DNA from: an uncultured bacterium
Lineage (GTDB): Bacteria; Verrucomicrobiota; Kiritimatiellia; CAIKKV01; CAIJXV01
Direction of reading: 5' to 3'
DNA length: 64,000 bases
Assembly (NCBI GenBank): GCA_903824675.1
Contig: CAIJXV010000058.1
Location: 1 to 64,000, forward strand
Part shown: positions 1 through 9,526 of the stretch, piece by piece
How positions within the stretch are numbered: the first letter of the stretch is position 1
Layout of the letters: each line of letters begins with the position of its first letter
Made by a program: the position numbers and the translations under genes
The notes under the pieces: model-generated
What the model was told of the DNA's origin: nothing
What the model saw: the letters and a program-made list of their open reading frames with translations, nothing else
Database searches by the model: none

Positions 1-264
1 ACAAATTTCTTCGGCAACACCGCGGAAGTGAGAACTCCGATTATTCTCACGCAAAGCCGCAAAGTTCGCCGAGGTCCTGATCGCCGCGCGACGAGCCCGC
101 CGCCAGGCCAGCGGGTGCCTCGCGCGGCTGCTAGCTCGGAACCGTGCCTCATTAAACGGGCTCAGACGCGGGGTGCACGATCACGCCCCGTGAGCGCTCA
201 CCCCGCGGCTTGGCTTTTCCCCTGCGCCTCCTCCGCGCCCTTTGCAACTTTGCGTGAAAAACAT
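1..264. repeat. Interspersed repeat copy 1 (MITE-like, degenerate terminal inverted repeats); truncated by window start
   Basis: Positions 1-228 are nearly identical to 2065-2292. Left end ttattctcacgcaaagccgc (41-60); right end aactttgcgtgaaaaa near 246-262 is a degenerate inverted copy. Confidence 0.75.
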
Positions 265-489
265 CCGACCTGGATTGGAGAATCCGATGCCTTCCGATTT
301 ACGCCTGTCCAGCTGATCATTTGAATATACCCGAGGCCAAATAATGTGGCTTTTCCCTATTTCTCCGAAATTTGTCTTACACCTGGACGGCGTAAGCGCC
401 GCGCGTCCGGCGTCGCCGGGCAATCGTCCAACAACGCCCGCAGGAAAAGAATACGCCAGCGCCAGGAACGGCGCACGGCGGGCGAAAGC

Positions 490-780
490 TTCCGGTCCAG
501 CGTCCTGAACCGCGTCGCCGCCCGGCGGTGCGTGGTAGCCGTCATGCCCGGCGGTCCAATCCGCCCGTAATTTCCGGGGACTGTCCGCGTAGGCTTCGTT
601 GGCCAACAAGGTCAACCCGGGCGTTATGCCGACGGCTTCGGCCGCCTCCAGAATTAACCGCAGACGGTGAATCATGGCGGCGGCCGCCGGGTCCCGTAAC
701 CCGCGATAGTGGTGCATATCGAATGCGCGGGCAGCCGGAAGGGGTCCTTTATCCTCAACCGATGGGTGCCAGCCGCAGCA
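490..780 (-). pseudogene. Remnant of a larger gene (putative glycan-related)
   Basis: Minus-strand frame reads EDKGPLPAARAFDMHHYRGLRDPAAAAMIHRLRLILEAAEAVGITPGLTLLANEAYADSPRKLRADWTAGHDGYHAPPGG. It looks coding, has no proper start, and degrades into low-quality sequence after HAPPGG. Confidence 0.45.
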
Positions 781-1912
781 AGGCTCCTTGGCCGGGAGCC
801 AGAAAGGCCTGGTGGTCGTGGAAGGGCGTCTCTTCCCCGGTATAGGCTGACACGATGGCGGCCACCTTCAGGCCGGCGCGCAGTTCCAGGCAGACAAAGA
901 TGGAACGGGCCAGATCGGGGTTGACCATCAGAATATAGGGCGTCTTGTCCGCCGCCTCGAATTCTCCGACAACCAGCGGGCCGTTGGGCGAGTTCTGGAC
1001 AAACCCGGCGTCATCTCTCCCGGGACATCCCGGCGGAACCGGGCCGAGGTGGTAGGCGCGGCGCCAGGTCAGCGGCAGAAGCGTCGGCGCCAGATTCTGT
1101 ATCTGGAGGTTGAGATTCTGCAGGTGGTACCAGGTCGGCGTTTCGTTGTTGAACTGGTCCACCGGACTCAGGCGGTAATTCCCGTGCGCCGGCGCAAAGT
1201 AGGTGAAATAGGCGATGCCGCCGGCGCCATAGGCGAGCGAGCCGAACGCCTGCAGTTTCAGATCGGCGTCGGTCGGCACCCGATAGCTGTACGAACCGAC
1301 ACAGCTGACGATGTTCCAGAACGGGAGGCCATGGCGGCGGGCAAAGACCGTTACCTCCTGGAGATTACTCCAAAAAAGATTATGCTCCGCCGGATCCTCA
1401 CGGGTCAGAAAATAGTTATCGTAACTCAGCGCCTGCGGCCGGCAGTGTTTGACAAAGGCTTCCAGATACGCTGCGTACGAGGGCGCGCCGATTTGCGCGG
1501 GAGAAGCAATGTTGGGAAGCAGATTGATGTAGATCCAGGTTTTAGGGTCAACCTCGCGGATCAATTCCGCCATGCGGCCCAGGCCCGGGAACAAGGCGCA
1601 GCCCGGTTCATCCATCAGGTAGTATCCGCCCAATCCCGGGTGGTTCATGAGTTGGCGTACCCGTTTTTGGACCGCCTTGCGGACCGCTTTCGGGTCAAAC
1701 GTCAGCCATTCATGCTTAAAGAAAATCGGATCCTGCACGATCAGGGTGAGGCCTGCCTTCTGGCAGTTGGCCAGGCCGGCGGCATCGCCGATGCCGGCCA
1801 TGGTTAACCCGCAGGCCCGGGCCCGCTTGAGCAACTTGAGGTCCGAGGGAGCTTCCGTGTTCCATCCCATCAAGGGGAAGTTCTTTCCTTGTACTCGTCG
1901 CGTGGACGGCAT
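755..1912 (-). CDS. Putative glycoside hydrolase-like TIM-barrel protein (385 aa)
   Basis: Full ORF with GMGWNTEAP-type start, internal GGYYLMDEPG and a beta-galactosidase-like overall pattern. Family assignment by eye. Confidence 0.6.
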   Translation of the reverse strand: MPSTRRVQGKNFPLMGWNTEAPSDLKLLKRARACGLTMAGIGDAAGLANCQKAGLTLIVQDPIFFKHEWLTFDPKAVRKAVQKRVRQLMNHPGLGGYYLMDEPGCALFPGLGRMAELIREVDPKTWIYINLLPNIASPAQIGAPSYAAYLEAFVKHCRPQALSYDNYFLTREDPAEHNLFWSNLQEVTVFARRHGLPFWNIVSCVGSYSYRVPTDADLKLQAFGSLAYGAGGIAYFTYFAPAHGNYRLSPVDQFNNETPTWYHLQNLNLQIQNLAPTLLPLTWRRAYHLGPVPPGCPGRDDAGFVQNSPNGPLVVGEFEAADKTPYILMVNPDLARSIFVCLELRAGLKVAAIVSAYTGEETPFHDHQAFLAPGQGALLRLAPIG

Positions 1913-2051
1913 GTGGTAAATCTCCCGTGTTCGATTCAGGCGTTTGGGTGCATTTCCTTTTTCAGACAGATGAGCAACTCGCTCACGGATCCCGTGCGAA
2001 TACTACTTTAACCATCCGGAACTGCGATAAAAAAAGAGATGCCTGGCAAAG

Positions 2052-2357
2052 GTCCGGGTGTAAGACAAATTTCTTCGGCAACACTGCGGAAGTGAGAACT
2101 CCGATTATTCTCACGCAAAGCCGCAAAGTTCGCCGAGGTCCTGATCGCCGCGCGACGAGCCCGCCGCCAGGCCAGCGGGGGCCTCGCGCGGCTGCTAGCT
2201 CGGAACCGCGCCTCATTAAACGGGCTCAGACGCGGGGTGCACGATCACGCCCCGTGAGCGCTCACCCCGCGTCTTGGCTTTTCCCCTGCGCCCCCTGCGC
2301 GTCCATCCCTTCAGCTTCCCCCCTCCGCGATCTCTGCGCCTCCGCGTGAAAATAATC
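2052..2357. repeat. Interspersed repeat copy 2 (MITE-like)
   Basis: 2065-2292 matches 1-228. Ends gattattctcacgcaaag (2103-2120) and gcgtgaaaataatc (2344-2357) are inverted relative to each other. Confidence 0.75.
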
Positions 2358-2434
2358 CTATGGGGAGGGCTTTGGGGGTCCGCCCCATCCGGTTTACCAC
2401 CGGTCCTTCTCAACCAGTTTTCGACCGGCGCTCA

Positions 2435-2632
2435 CACGCAAGCCGCAGCCGTGCAGGAATGCCCGGCTGTACCTCCGAAGGGCGTGAGGTCCCGTGGCCT
2501 GAGCCTGGGCGACCCGCCCGTGTCTGGAAATATATAACTTATTCAGGAAAACAATAACTATTTAAGCGATTCAGCGTTGATTATCATCTTTAAAAAAGTT
2601 AGTATTTCTTTTGTTTATCTTGGAGGTGGATC
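2435..2632 (+). promoter_or_regulatory. Leader region of giant gene 1, duplicated upstream of giant gene 2
   Basis: cacgcaagccgcagccgtgcaggaatgcccggctgtac...tctggaaatatataacttattcaggaaaacaataactatttaagcgattcag...ggaggtggatcatg is almost identical to 9321-9526. Confidence 0.7.
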
Positions 2633-5600
2633 ATGAATCCTCGCCATAAGATTAAGTGGGCCGTAGCGCTATTGGCATTGGGCATCGCACTGGCGGCGCA
2701 AGGCGCGGACTTCAACGGCTGGTCGAGGAAGGCGAAGATCCAGTTTGCCGGGTATAATCCTCCGGGGGGTGCCACGGCGCTGACCAACTTCCCGGCGTTG
2801 GTTGTTCTCAGCACGAATATCACCGGCTTTGCTTACGGGGATTTCCTGTCGTTGACGAATCAGGATCTGCGTTTCACGGCCTCGAACGGCACGGACGAGC
2901 TCAACTACGAAATTGAAAAGTGGAACACTAACGGCAGTTCGTACGTCTGGGTGCAGGTGCCGAGGTTGGCGGATACCAACACGTCTGTCTGGGCCTGGTG
3001 GGGCAAGGCGGGCACCAACGCGCCGGCGTACACGACCAACGGGGCGACGTGGTCCAACGGGTATGCCGCCGTTTGGCATCTGGGCGAAGCCGGCACGGGA
3101 GCGCGCGCCGACTCGGCGTCAACCAATCCTGCCACTCCCGTGGCTTTCAGCGGCAATGAGGCGACTAACGGCGTGATGGGGGGCGCCGTTAACCTCAACG
3201 TAACCAATTCGCTGGATTGCGGCCGGAATGTTGGCAACTTCGCACTGGCCAATCCATTCACTCTATCGGTGTGGGTAAACAGCGTTTCGAACGGCGCCAA
3301 CCAGGGAATCTACGGCAACGCTGACGGCAATGCGCCCTATGCTGCCGGCTATCATGTCAGAATCAATAATACCGGCAGAAGCATTCGCTTCCTCCTTCTC
3401 CAGAGCGGTTCTGTTTATGTCTACAGCGACTCATCCACTCTCGCGGCGGGTTGGCGTCACGTGACGTGCGTTTGGCCCGGAACGAGTCCGGCCGTCATCT
3501 ACGTTGATGGGGTTCGGAATAGCTCGGCGGGCACTCCAGGGGGGACGCTGACGACCATCACGACCACCAACTCGACGAGAATTGGATCCATTATTGCGAG
3601 TCAGGCAGGCTCTTTCAACGGCGGAATTGACGAAATGACCGTTGCCACCGTGGCTCGCTCCTCGAACTGGGTCTGGGCCACCTATATGAACGCGTTCACC
3701 AATGGGGCGTTCGCGGGCTCGTTCAATCAGTACGGCCCCGTTGAACTGATCGACCCCAATCCGCCCGTCGTCGCCAACCAGCCCGCCGTGAATATCCGGC
3801 GGCTTTCGGCGGATCTGGTGGGTTCGCTGACCTACACGGGGACTTCGCCGACCACCGTCTATGCCTTCTGGGCCACGAACGACTGCACGACGAATGAGGC
3901 GATCTGGATCGCCAACGGCGGAAGCTCGAACCTCGGGCCGCGGGTCCAGGGCGAGACGTTCACCAACTCTCTCGGCGGTCTCGCGCCCGAGACGCTCTAC
4001 TACTTCAATTTCATGGCCAGCAACACCTCGGCCAAGGTGTGGGGCAGCACGGCGGGGTCGCCCTCGTTCCAGACCGTTTTGGCGACGGGCGGCAATACCA
4101 CGAACGATATCGGCGTCTACCGTATCCACACGTTCACAAACAGCGCCACCGCCGGCAACTTCGTCGCCAACGTCAGCAACGTCGTCGAGGTGTTGGTTGT
4201 TGCGGGAGGCGGCGGGGGTGGGCAAACCATTGGCGGTGGCGGCGGCGCGGGTGGTTTGGTTTCCAACGCTTGGTATGCAGTAACTGCCGGCACGTATACG
4301 GTCTCTGTAGGCGCGGGTGGCCTCGGTTGTCCGACAAATGGTTCCTATGCCACGGATGGAGGAACTAAGGGCAATAACTCCATATTTGCTTCTCTAATTG
4401 CTTATGGGGGTGGCGGGGGCGGGAGCTATAATAACACAACAACGTATGCGTCTGAAGGTGGTTCGGGGGGTGGCAGAGGCGCCTTTAGCAGCTCCAATGG
4501 TGCGGCAGGCACCAATAACCAAGGGAACGCTGGAGGCAAGACAACCGCTAATTCAAATTCCGGTTCAGGCGGCGGAGGCGCCGGTACGGTCGGTTCCAAT
4601 GCCATTTCGGGAGTTGAGGGCGCAGGCGGCGCAGGATTATCGTCTGCGATTTCTGGAACATTGACTTTCTATGCCGGTGGCGGGGGGGGTGGCGCCCGTA
4701 ATCCGAGTGGCGGCAATGGTGGAGCGGGCGGAAGTGGTGTGGGGGGCGCAGGTAGTAAAACGAATGGCGCCAATGCATCAGCCAACACGGGCGGCGGCGG
4801 CGGCGGGGGGGGATACCTGAACACACCTGCAACGTCCTATGCCGGAGGTAACGGCGGATCCGGCATTGTGATCGTGCGGTATATTCTCGACTCCAATCTG
4901 CCGATAGTCGCCAACCAGCCAGCCGTGAATCTCCGGCTGAATTCGGCAGACCTGGTGGGGTCGCTGACCTCCACGGGGACTTCGCCGACCACCGTCTATG
5001 CCTTCTGGGCCACGAACGACTGCACGACGAATGAGGCGACCTGGATCGCCAACGGCGGAAGCTCGAACCTCGGGCCGCGGGTCCAGGGCGAGACGTTCAC
5101 CAACTCTCTCAGCGGTCTCGCGCCCGATACGCTCTATTATTTCAACTTCATGGCCAGCAACACCACGGGCAAGACGTGGGGGGCTTCGGCGGGGTCGCCC
5201 TCGTTCCAGACCCTCGCAGGCAACCGGATTTGGGCCAACGCCTCCGGAACCGGCGACTGGTTCACAGCCGCAAACTGGAGTCCGAGCGACAACTATCCCC
5301 AGCCCGGCGAGTGGGTGGTCATCACCTACGGCCTCGTTCTTCTGACCAATTCCACGGCAAACCTGGCATCGTTGTCGATCACCAACGCCTCCCTGCTCTT
5401 CACCAACTGGAGCACATGCCTGACAGCGTCGAACGTGACGATCAAGAGCGGCGGCACGGTCACTCTGCCGTCGGCTTTCACGAACGGCCAGATGTCGAAT
5501 CGGGTGTGGGTGGTCTGCACGAACTTCACGCTCAACGCCGGGGGGACCATCTTGGCCGATGTGCGGGGATTTGCGCGGGAAAACGGCCAAGCTCCGGGCG

Positions 5601-8600
5601 CCAACGGGGGGTTCAATGGCGGGGGAGGCGGGGGATATGGCGGGAAGGGAGGGAGCGGGAATGGAGGGGGTGCGGGTTTGGCCTGTGGGTCTACGAATAT
5701 GCCGATGGCTCCCGGTAGTGGCGGAGGTGATGGAGCCAGCGCCACGACCGGCCAAGGAGGAAATGGCGGAGGAGCGGTGCGAATCGACGCTTCCGGCACG
5801 GTGACGATTGATGGGATCGTGACCGCCAACGGCGGCAATGGCGCCAATGGTGGCAGTACTTATCGGGGCGGCGGCGGATCGGGTGGCGCGATTTACATCA
5901 CTTGCGGAACATTTGGCGGAACCACAAACGGTTTTCTGCGGGCAAATGGCGGAGATGGCTCCGCAACCACGGGCGGCGGCGGCGGGGGTGGGCGGATCGC
6001 CGTCGTCTATACAAACGTGAGCGCCGGAGCCGGTGTCCGGTTCTCCGTGAATTGCGGCACAAGTTTTTACAATGTGGACGCCAATGCGCCAGCATATACT
6101 TATGCGCCCCAGGTGGGAACGATGAGTTTCACGAATTCCGCGCTGCTGGATGGTGTTCTGGCAACCTGGGGCGGGACCGTCTCGTGGCTGAACGGCTACG
6201 TTTTCCTGCAGGCAACCAACATTTGGATGCCGAACCGGCTGGTCGTGAGCAACTGCACGGTGGGTATTCCTGAAGGATACCGTATGCAGGTCACCAACGA
6301 TCTGACGCTAATGGCAACCGGCGGAGTGGTGGTGGCCGCTCATGCGTCACTGGTCTGTAACGGGAACTTGCTCATGACCAACGGCGCCAGCCTGGTCGCC
6401 TATGGCGGCGAGACCAATGCGGTTTACACGAACTATGGCGCCTTGGTTTGGGTGACGAATACATTGACCGTCGCCTCCAACTGCTGGATTTATCCCTTCT
6501 CGCAATCGACGAACGGGGGGTCGGTTCTCTTCCGCGTTGGAAATGCGTCGATTCGGAGCGGGGGCGGCATCAACGCGACAGGTCGGGGGTATATGCGGAC
6601 GTTCGGCAAGGGAAAAGGCACCACTGCCGGCAGCGGCAGTGGCGGCAGCGGCGGCGGCAACGGCGGGAAAGGCGGGAACGGATCAGGCGCTGGGGGAGGA
6701 ACCTCATATGGTTCCACGAACGCGCCAACTGACCCTGGCAGCGGCGGCGGCGATGGCTACAACGCCAATGGCGCCATGGGGGGCCATGGTGGAGGCGTGG
6801 TGCGGATCGAGGCGACGGGCGATATGACGATTGACGGGGCGGTGTACGCGAACGGCGAAAATGGCAGAATTAATTCGTCATCCTATCAAAGCGGCGCCGG
6901 CTCGGGTGGCGCGATCTTCATGATGTGTGAAACGTTTGGCGGGAGTTCCTCCGGAAGCCTCCAGGCGAACGGCGGCAACGGCGGCGGAACCTTGGGCGGC
7001 AGCGGCGGCGGCGGGCGCATCTCGGTGGCCATTGGCTTATCCACCGCCGATCGGGCCAAGCTGATCGCCGGCCAGGAAGTTGCCGGGTTGCAGTCCTATT
7101 TGCAAGAGCCGGCTTTTGGAGGGACGATCTCCGTCACCAATGGCACGGGGTGGACTAATTTTCCGCCCGGTGGCGCCGCAATGGGGTCGCAGCAATTCTT
7201 GAAGGTGCAGGGGGCCAACCAACGGTCCGTGACGATTGACGGCACGCCGGGGCAGTATGGCGCGCCCTCCACGAACGGGTATTCCACCTGGACCGTGGGA
7301 GACGGGACGACGTTCACCAACACGGTCGCCACCCCTGCGAATGAGCTGAATGGCATACGTTGGTCCTGCCTGGGTTGGCGGCTCACCGATACCCTTCAGG
7401 GAACCCCGATTACGAGCGAGGGGACCACTCAAGCCGTGTTCACCGTGAACACCAACGTCACGTTGATGTGGCGTTGGACCAACGAATATCGGTTGGCGTT
7501 TGCCCCGGGGCCGAACGGAACGGTGAACTCAAACCTCCTGAACGGCTGGTACACCAACGGGACACCGGTGACGACCATCGAGGCCACGCCCGATCCGGGT
7601 TATTATTTCGTGGCGTGGATTGGCGCGGATGTGCCGGGCGGTCCGGCGATGAGTAACCCGCTGACGGTGCCCATGGACCGGGCGCGCACGAATATCACAG
7701 CCACCTTCGCCTCACAGGCCGGCTTGCCCATAACGTGGACGGGGACGGGCAATTGGATGAGTTTCACCAACTGGTCGCCGCCGGGAGTGCCCGGCTCGAA
7801 CGACACCGTTTTGGTGCAAACGGGAACTGTGACCTTGAGCGAAGCCTACCGCATGGGCTCGCTCGTCGTGAGCAACGGGGCGACCTTGGTATTCACCAGC
7901 TGGACCACCTGCCTCACGGCGAGCAATGTGACGGTCTTGAGCAATGGCGTGATGACCCTGCCGGCGGCGTTCACGGAAGCGCAGATGTCGAATCGGATCT
8001 GGGTGGTTTGCAGGACTTTCACGCTCCAACCCTGGGGAAAGATCCTCCTTGATGCTCGCGGCTATGCGGGGGCAAATGGTCGCGGGAAGGGGGGCAGTAG
8101 TGGTGTCACCGACGGTGGCGGCGGGGGTGGATACGGCGGGAAAGGGGGGAACGGAACAGGAGCTGGGGGTGGTGGACCCTATGGTTCTACGAATGCTCCG
8201 CTCGATCCTGGCAGTGGCGGCGGCCACGGGTATACCGCCGGCGCCGCCGCGGGTGGCGCGGGCGGAGGCGCTGTGCGGATTGAGGCTGCCGGAGTCTTGA
8301 CGATTGATGGGACGGTGACCGCCAATGGCGGCAACGGCGCGAACAATTCCCCGTACTTTAGCGGCGGCGGCTCGGGTGGCTCGATTTATATGACGTGCGG
8401 GACGTTCAGTGGCGGCACCAACGGGATCATGCGGGCCAAGGGCGGCGCCAACGGTGGCGGCGCAGGCACCGGCGGCGGCGCCGGCGGTGGCCGGATCGCG
8501 GTGTGGGTCGGCTTGACGGATGCGCAGAAGGAGAAGGCTTGGGCGGGTGATATAACGCAGGTGACGGTCGATACCCAGAACCGGAACTTCTTGGGAACCT

Positions 8601-8713
8601 TGTCCAGCATCAACGGGACCGGCTACACGAATTCTCCGCCAGGCGGAGCTGGACCGGGCACGGTTCTCTTCCTAACCCCACTGAGCCGGGGCACCATATT
8701 CGTTCTGCGTTGA
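2633..8713 (+). CDS. Giant exported protein (2026 aa): DUF2341-like, LamG-like, Fn3-like modules, glycine-rich domains, InlB B-repeat-like segment
   Basis: Uninterrupted ORF with RBS ggaggtg. Signal peptide AVALLALGIALAAQGA; FNGWSRKAKIQFAGYNPPGGATALTNFPALVVLS (DUF2341-like); VLVVAGGGGGG...GIVIVRYI glycine-rich domain; ATPDPGYYFVAWIGADV (InlB-like). Confidence 0.85.
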   Translation: MNPRHKIKWAVALLALGIALAAQGADFNGWSRKAKIQFAGYNPPGGATALTNFPALVVLSTNITGFAYGDFLSLTNQDLRFTASNGTDELNYEIEKWNTNGSSYVWVQVPRLADTNTSVWAWWGKAGTNAPAYTTNGATWSNGYAAVWHLGEAGTGARADSASTNPATPVAFSGNEATNGVMGGAVNLNVTNSLDCGRNVGNFALANPFTLSVWVNSVSNGANQGIYGNADGNAPYAAGYHVRINNTGRSIRFLLLQSGSVYVYSDSSTLAAGWRHVTCVWPGTSPAVIYVDGVRNSSAGTPGGTLTTITTTNSTRIGSIIASQAGSFNGGIDEMTVATVARSSNWVWATYMNAFTNGAFAGSFNQYGPVELIDPNPPVVANQPAVNIRRLSADLVGSLTYTGTSPTTVYAFWATNDCTTNEAIWIANGGSSNLGPRVQGETFTNSLGGLAPETLYYFNFMASNTSAKVWGSTAGSPSFQTVLATGGNTTNDIGVYRIHTFTNSATAGNFVANVSNVVEVLVVAGGGGGGQTIGGGGGAGGLVSNAWYAVTAGTYTVSVGAGGLGCPTNGSYATDGGTKGNNSIFASLIAYGGGGGGSYNNTTTYASEGGSGGGRGAFSSSNGAAGTNNQGNAGGKTTANSNSGSGGGGAGTVGSNAISGVEGAGGAGLSSAISGTLTFYAGGGGGGARNPSGGNGGAGGSGVGGAGSKTNGANASANTGGGGGGGGYLNTPATSYAGGNGGSGIVIVRYILDSNLPIVANQPAVNLRLNSADLVGSLTSTGTSPTTVYAFWATNDCTTNEATWIANGGSSNLGPRVQGETFTNSLSGLAPDTLYYFNFMASNTTGKTWGASAGSPSFQTLAGNRIWANASGTGDWFTAANWSPSDNYPQPGEWVVITYGLVLLTNSTANLASLSITNASLLFTNWSTCLTASNVTIKSGGTVTLPSAFTNGQMSNRVWVVCTNFTLNAGGTILADVRGFARENGQAPGANGGFNGGGGGGYGGKGGSGNGGGAGLACGSTNMPMAPGSGGGDGASATTGQGGNGGGAVRIDASGTVTIDGIVTANGGNGANGGSTYRGGGGSGGAIYITCGTFGGTTNGFLRANGGDGSATTGGGGGGGRIAVVYTNVSAGAGVRFSVNCGTSFYNVDANAPAYTYAPQVGTMSFTNSALLDGVLATWGGTVSWLNGYVFLQATNIWMPNRLVVSNCTVGIPEGYRMQVTNDLTLMATGGVVVAAHASLVCNGNLLMTNGASLVAYGGETNAVYTNYGALVWVTNTLTVASNCWIYPFSQSTNGGSVLFRVGNASIRSGGGINATGRGYMRTFGKGKGTTAGSGSGGSGGGNGGKGGNGSGAGGGTSYGSTNAPTDPGSGGGDGYNANGAMGGHGGGVVRIEATGDMTIDGAVYANGENGRINSSSYQSGAGSGGAIFMMCETFGGSSSGSLQANGGNGGGTLGGSGGGGRISVAIGLSTADRAKLIAGQEVAGLQSYLQEPAFGGTISVTNGTGWTNFPPGGAAMGSQQFLKVQGANQRSVTIDGTPGQYGAPSTNGYSTWTVGDGTTFTNTVATPANELNGIRWSCLGWRLTDTLQGTPITSEGTTQAVFTVNTNVTLMWRWTNEYRLAFAPGPNGTVNSNLLNGWYTNGTPVTTIEATPDPGYYFVAWIGADVPGGPAMSNPLTVPMDRARTNITATFASQAGLPITWTGTGNWMSFTNWSPPGVPGSNDTVLVQTGTVTLSEAYRMGSLVVSNGATLVFTSWTTCLTASNVTVLSNGVMTLPAAFTEAQMSNRIWVVCRTFTLQPWGKILLDARGYAGANGRGKGGSSGVTDGGGGGGYGGKGGNGTGAGGGGPYGSTNAPLDPGSGGGHGYTAGAAAGGAGGGAVRIEAAGVLTIDGTVTANGGNGANNSPYFSGGGSGGSIYMTCGTFSGGTNGIMRAKGGANGGGAGTGGGAGGGRIAVWVGLTDAQKEKAWAGDITQVTVDTQNRNFLGTLSSINGTGYTNSPPGGAGPGTVLFLTPLSRGTIFVLR
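3752..4077 (+). repeat. Fn3-like module copy 1
   Basis: VVANQPAVNIRRLSADLVGSLTYTGTSPTTVYAFWATNDCTTNEA...LYYFNFMASN recurs in four places with near-identical DNA. Confidence 0.8.
4888..5214 (+). repeat. Fn3-like module copy 2
   Basis: Same module as 3752-4077. Confidence 0.8.
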
Positions 8714-8780
8714 TTGACTTCAACCGGGGTGAATCTCTTTTCCGTCAGTTTGTGTGGGAGGGGCGCTCCGCCGCACCGAT

Positions 8781-8830
8781 CCTCACGAAGAGGCAGCCGT
8801 GCAGAAATGCCCGGCTGTACTCCGAAGAGG
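8781..8830. repeat. Partial third copy of the hairpin-containing leader motif
   Basis: gcagccgtgcagaaatgcccggctgtactccgaag matches gcagccgtgcaggaatgcccggctgtac(c/t)tccgaag in the two leaders. Confidence 0.65.
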
Positions 8831-9320
8831 CAGCCCTGCAGAAGCTTAAAGGTATAGGTCCCGCCTTGAGGCGGAATACATCCACAGACGATCAAATGGA
8901 TCGCGTCTTGGGGCTTCGGCGCATACCCCGCGGAGATAGCCCAACGGTACGGCAAAACATGCCGGAGAAGTGGGAGAGGTGCTTGAACCCCAGTTCCCTA
9001 AAAAAACCGGGATCCCGCCCCGTTGGTCTGGGGGAACCGTCCGCAATCTTACGGGCTTCCTTTTTTGCCCTTATTCAGAATGAGCCTTTTTTCATCGCTT
9101 TGTGGCTGACCTAACAGACTAAAGCCTAAGCACACCGGTTCATAAGTTCACTAACGTATCAACTGAAACACGAGATTCCTCGACTCCGCTACGCTCCGCT
9201 CGGACTGAACAAGCGAAAAGTTGTCATCCCGAGCGAAGTCGAGGGATCTCCATGCCGACTTATACGTCACTGTATTTACGCCGTCGGACTACCGACAGAA
9301 CTCCAGAGAACTGAGATCCT

Positions 9321-9526
9321 CACGCAAGCCGCAGCCGTGCAGGAATGCCCGGCTGTACTTCCGAAGGGCGTCAGGTCCCGCGGCCTGAGCCGGGGCGTCC
9401 CGGCAGGCCGTTATTGTCTGGAAATATATAACTTATTCAGGAAAACAATAACTATTTAAGCGATTCAGTGTTGATTATCATCTTGGGAAAAGTTAGTATT
9501 TATTTTGTTTATCTAGGAGGTGGATC
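9321..9526 (+). promoter_or_regulatory. Leader region of giant gene 2 (paralogous to 2435-2632)
   Basis: Near-identical to 2435-2632. Contains hairpins GCAGCCG/CGGCTGT (9331-9356), CAGG/CCTG (9372-9387) and GCCGGG/CCCGGC (9389-9404). Confidence 0.7.

Noticed and set aside
28-324. 98-aa ORF at the left end and similar ORFs at 1927-2349 and 20351-20575
   Set aside because: All lie within the MITE-like repeat; no RBS or protein family.
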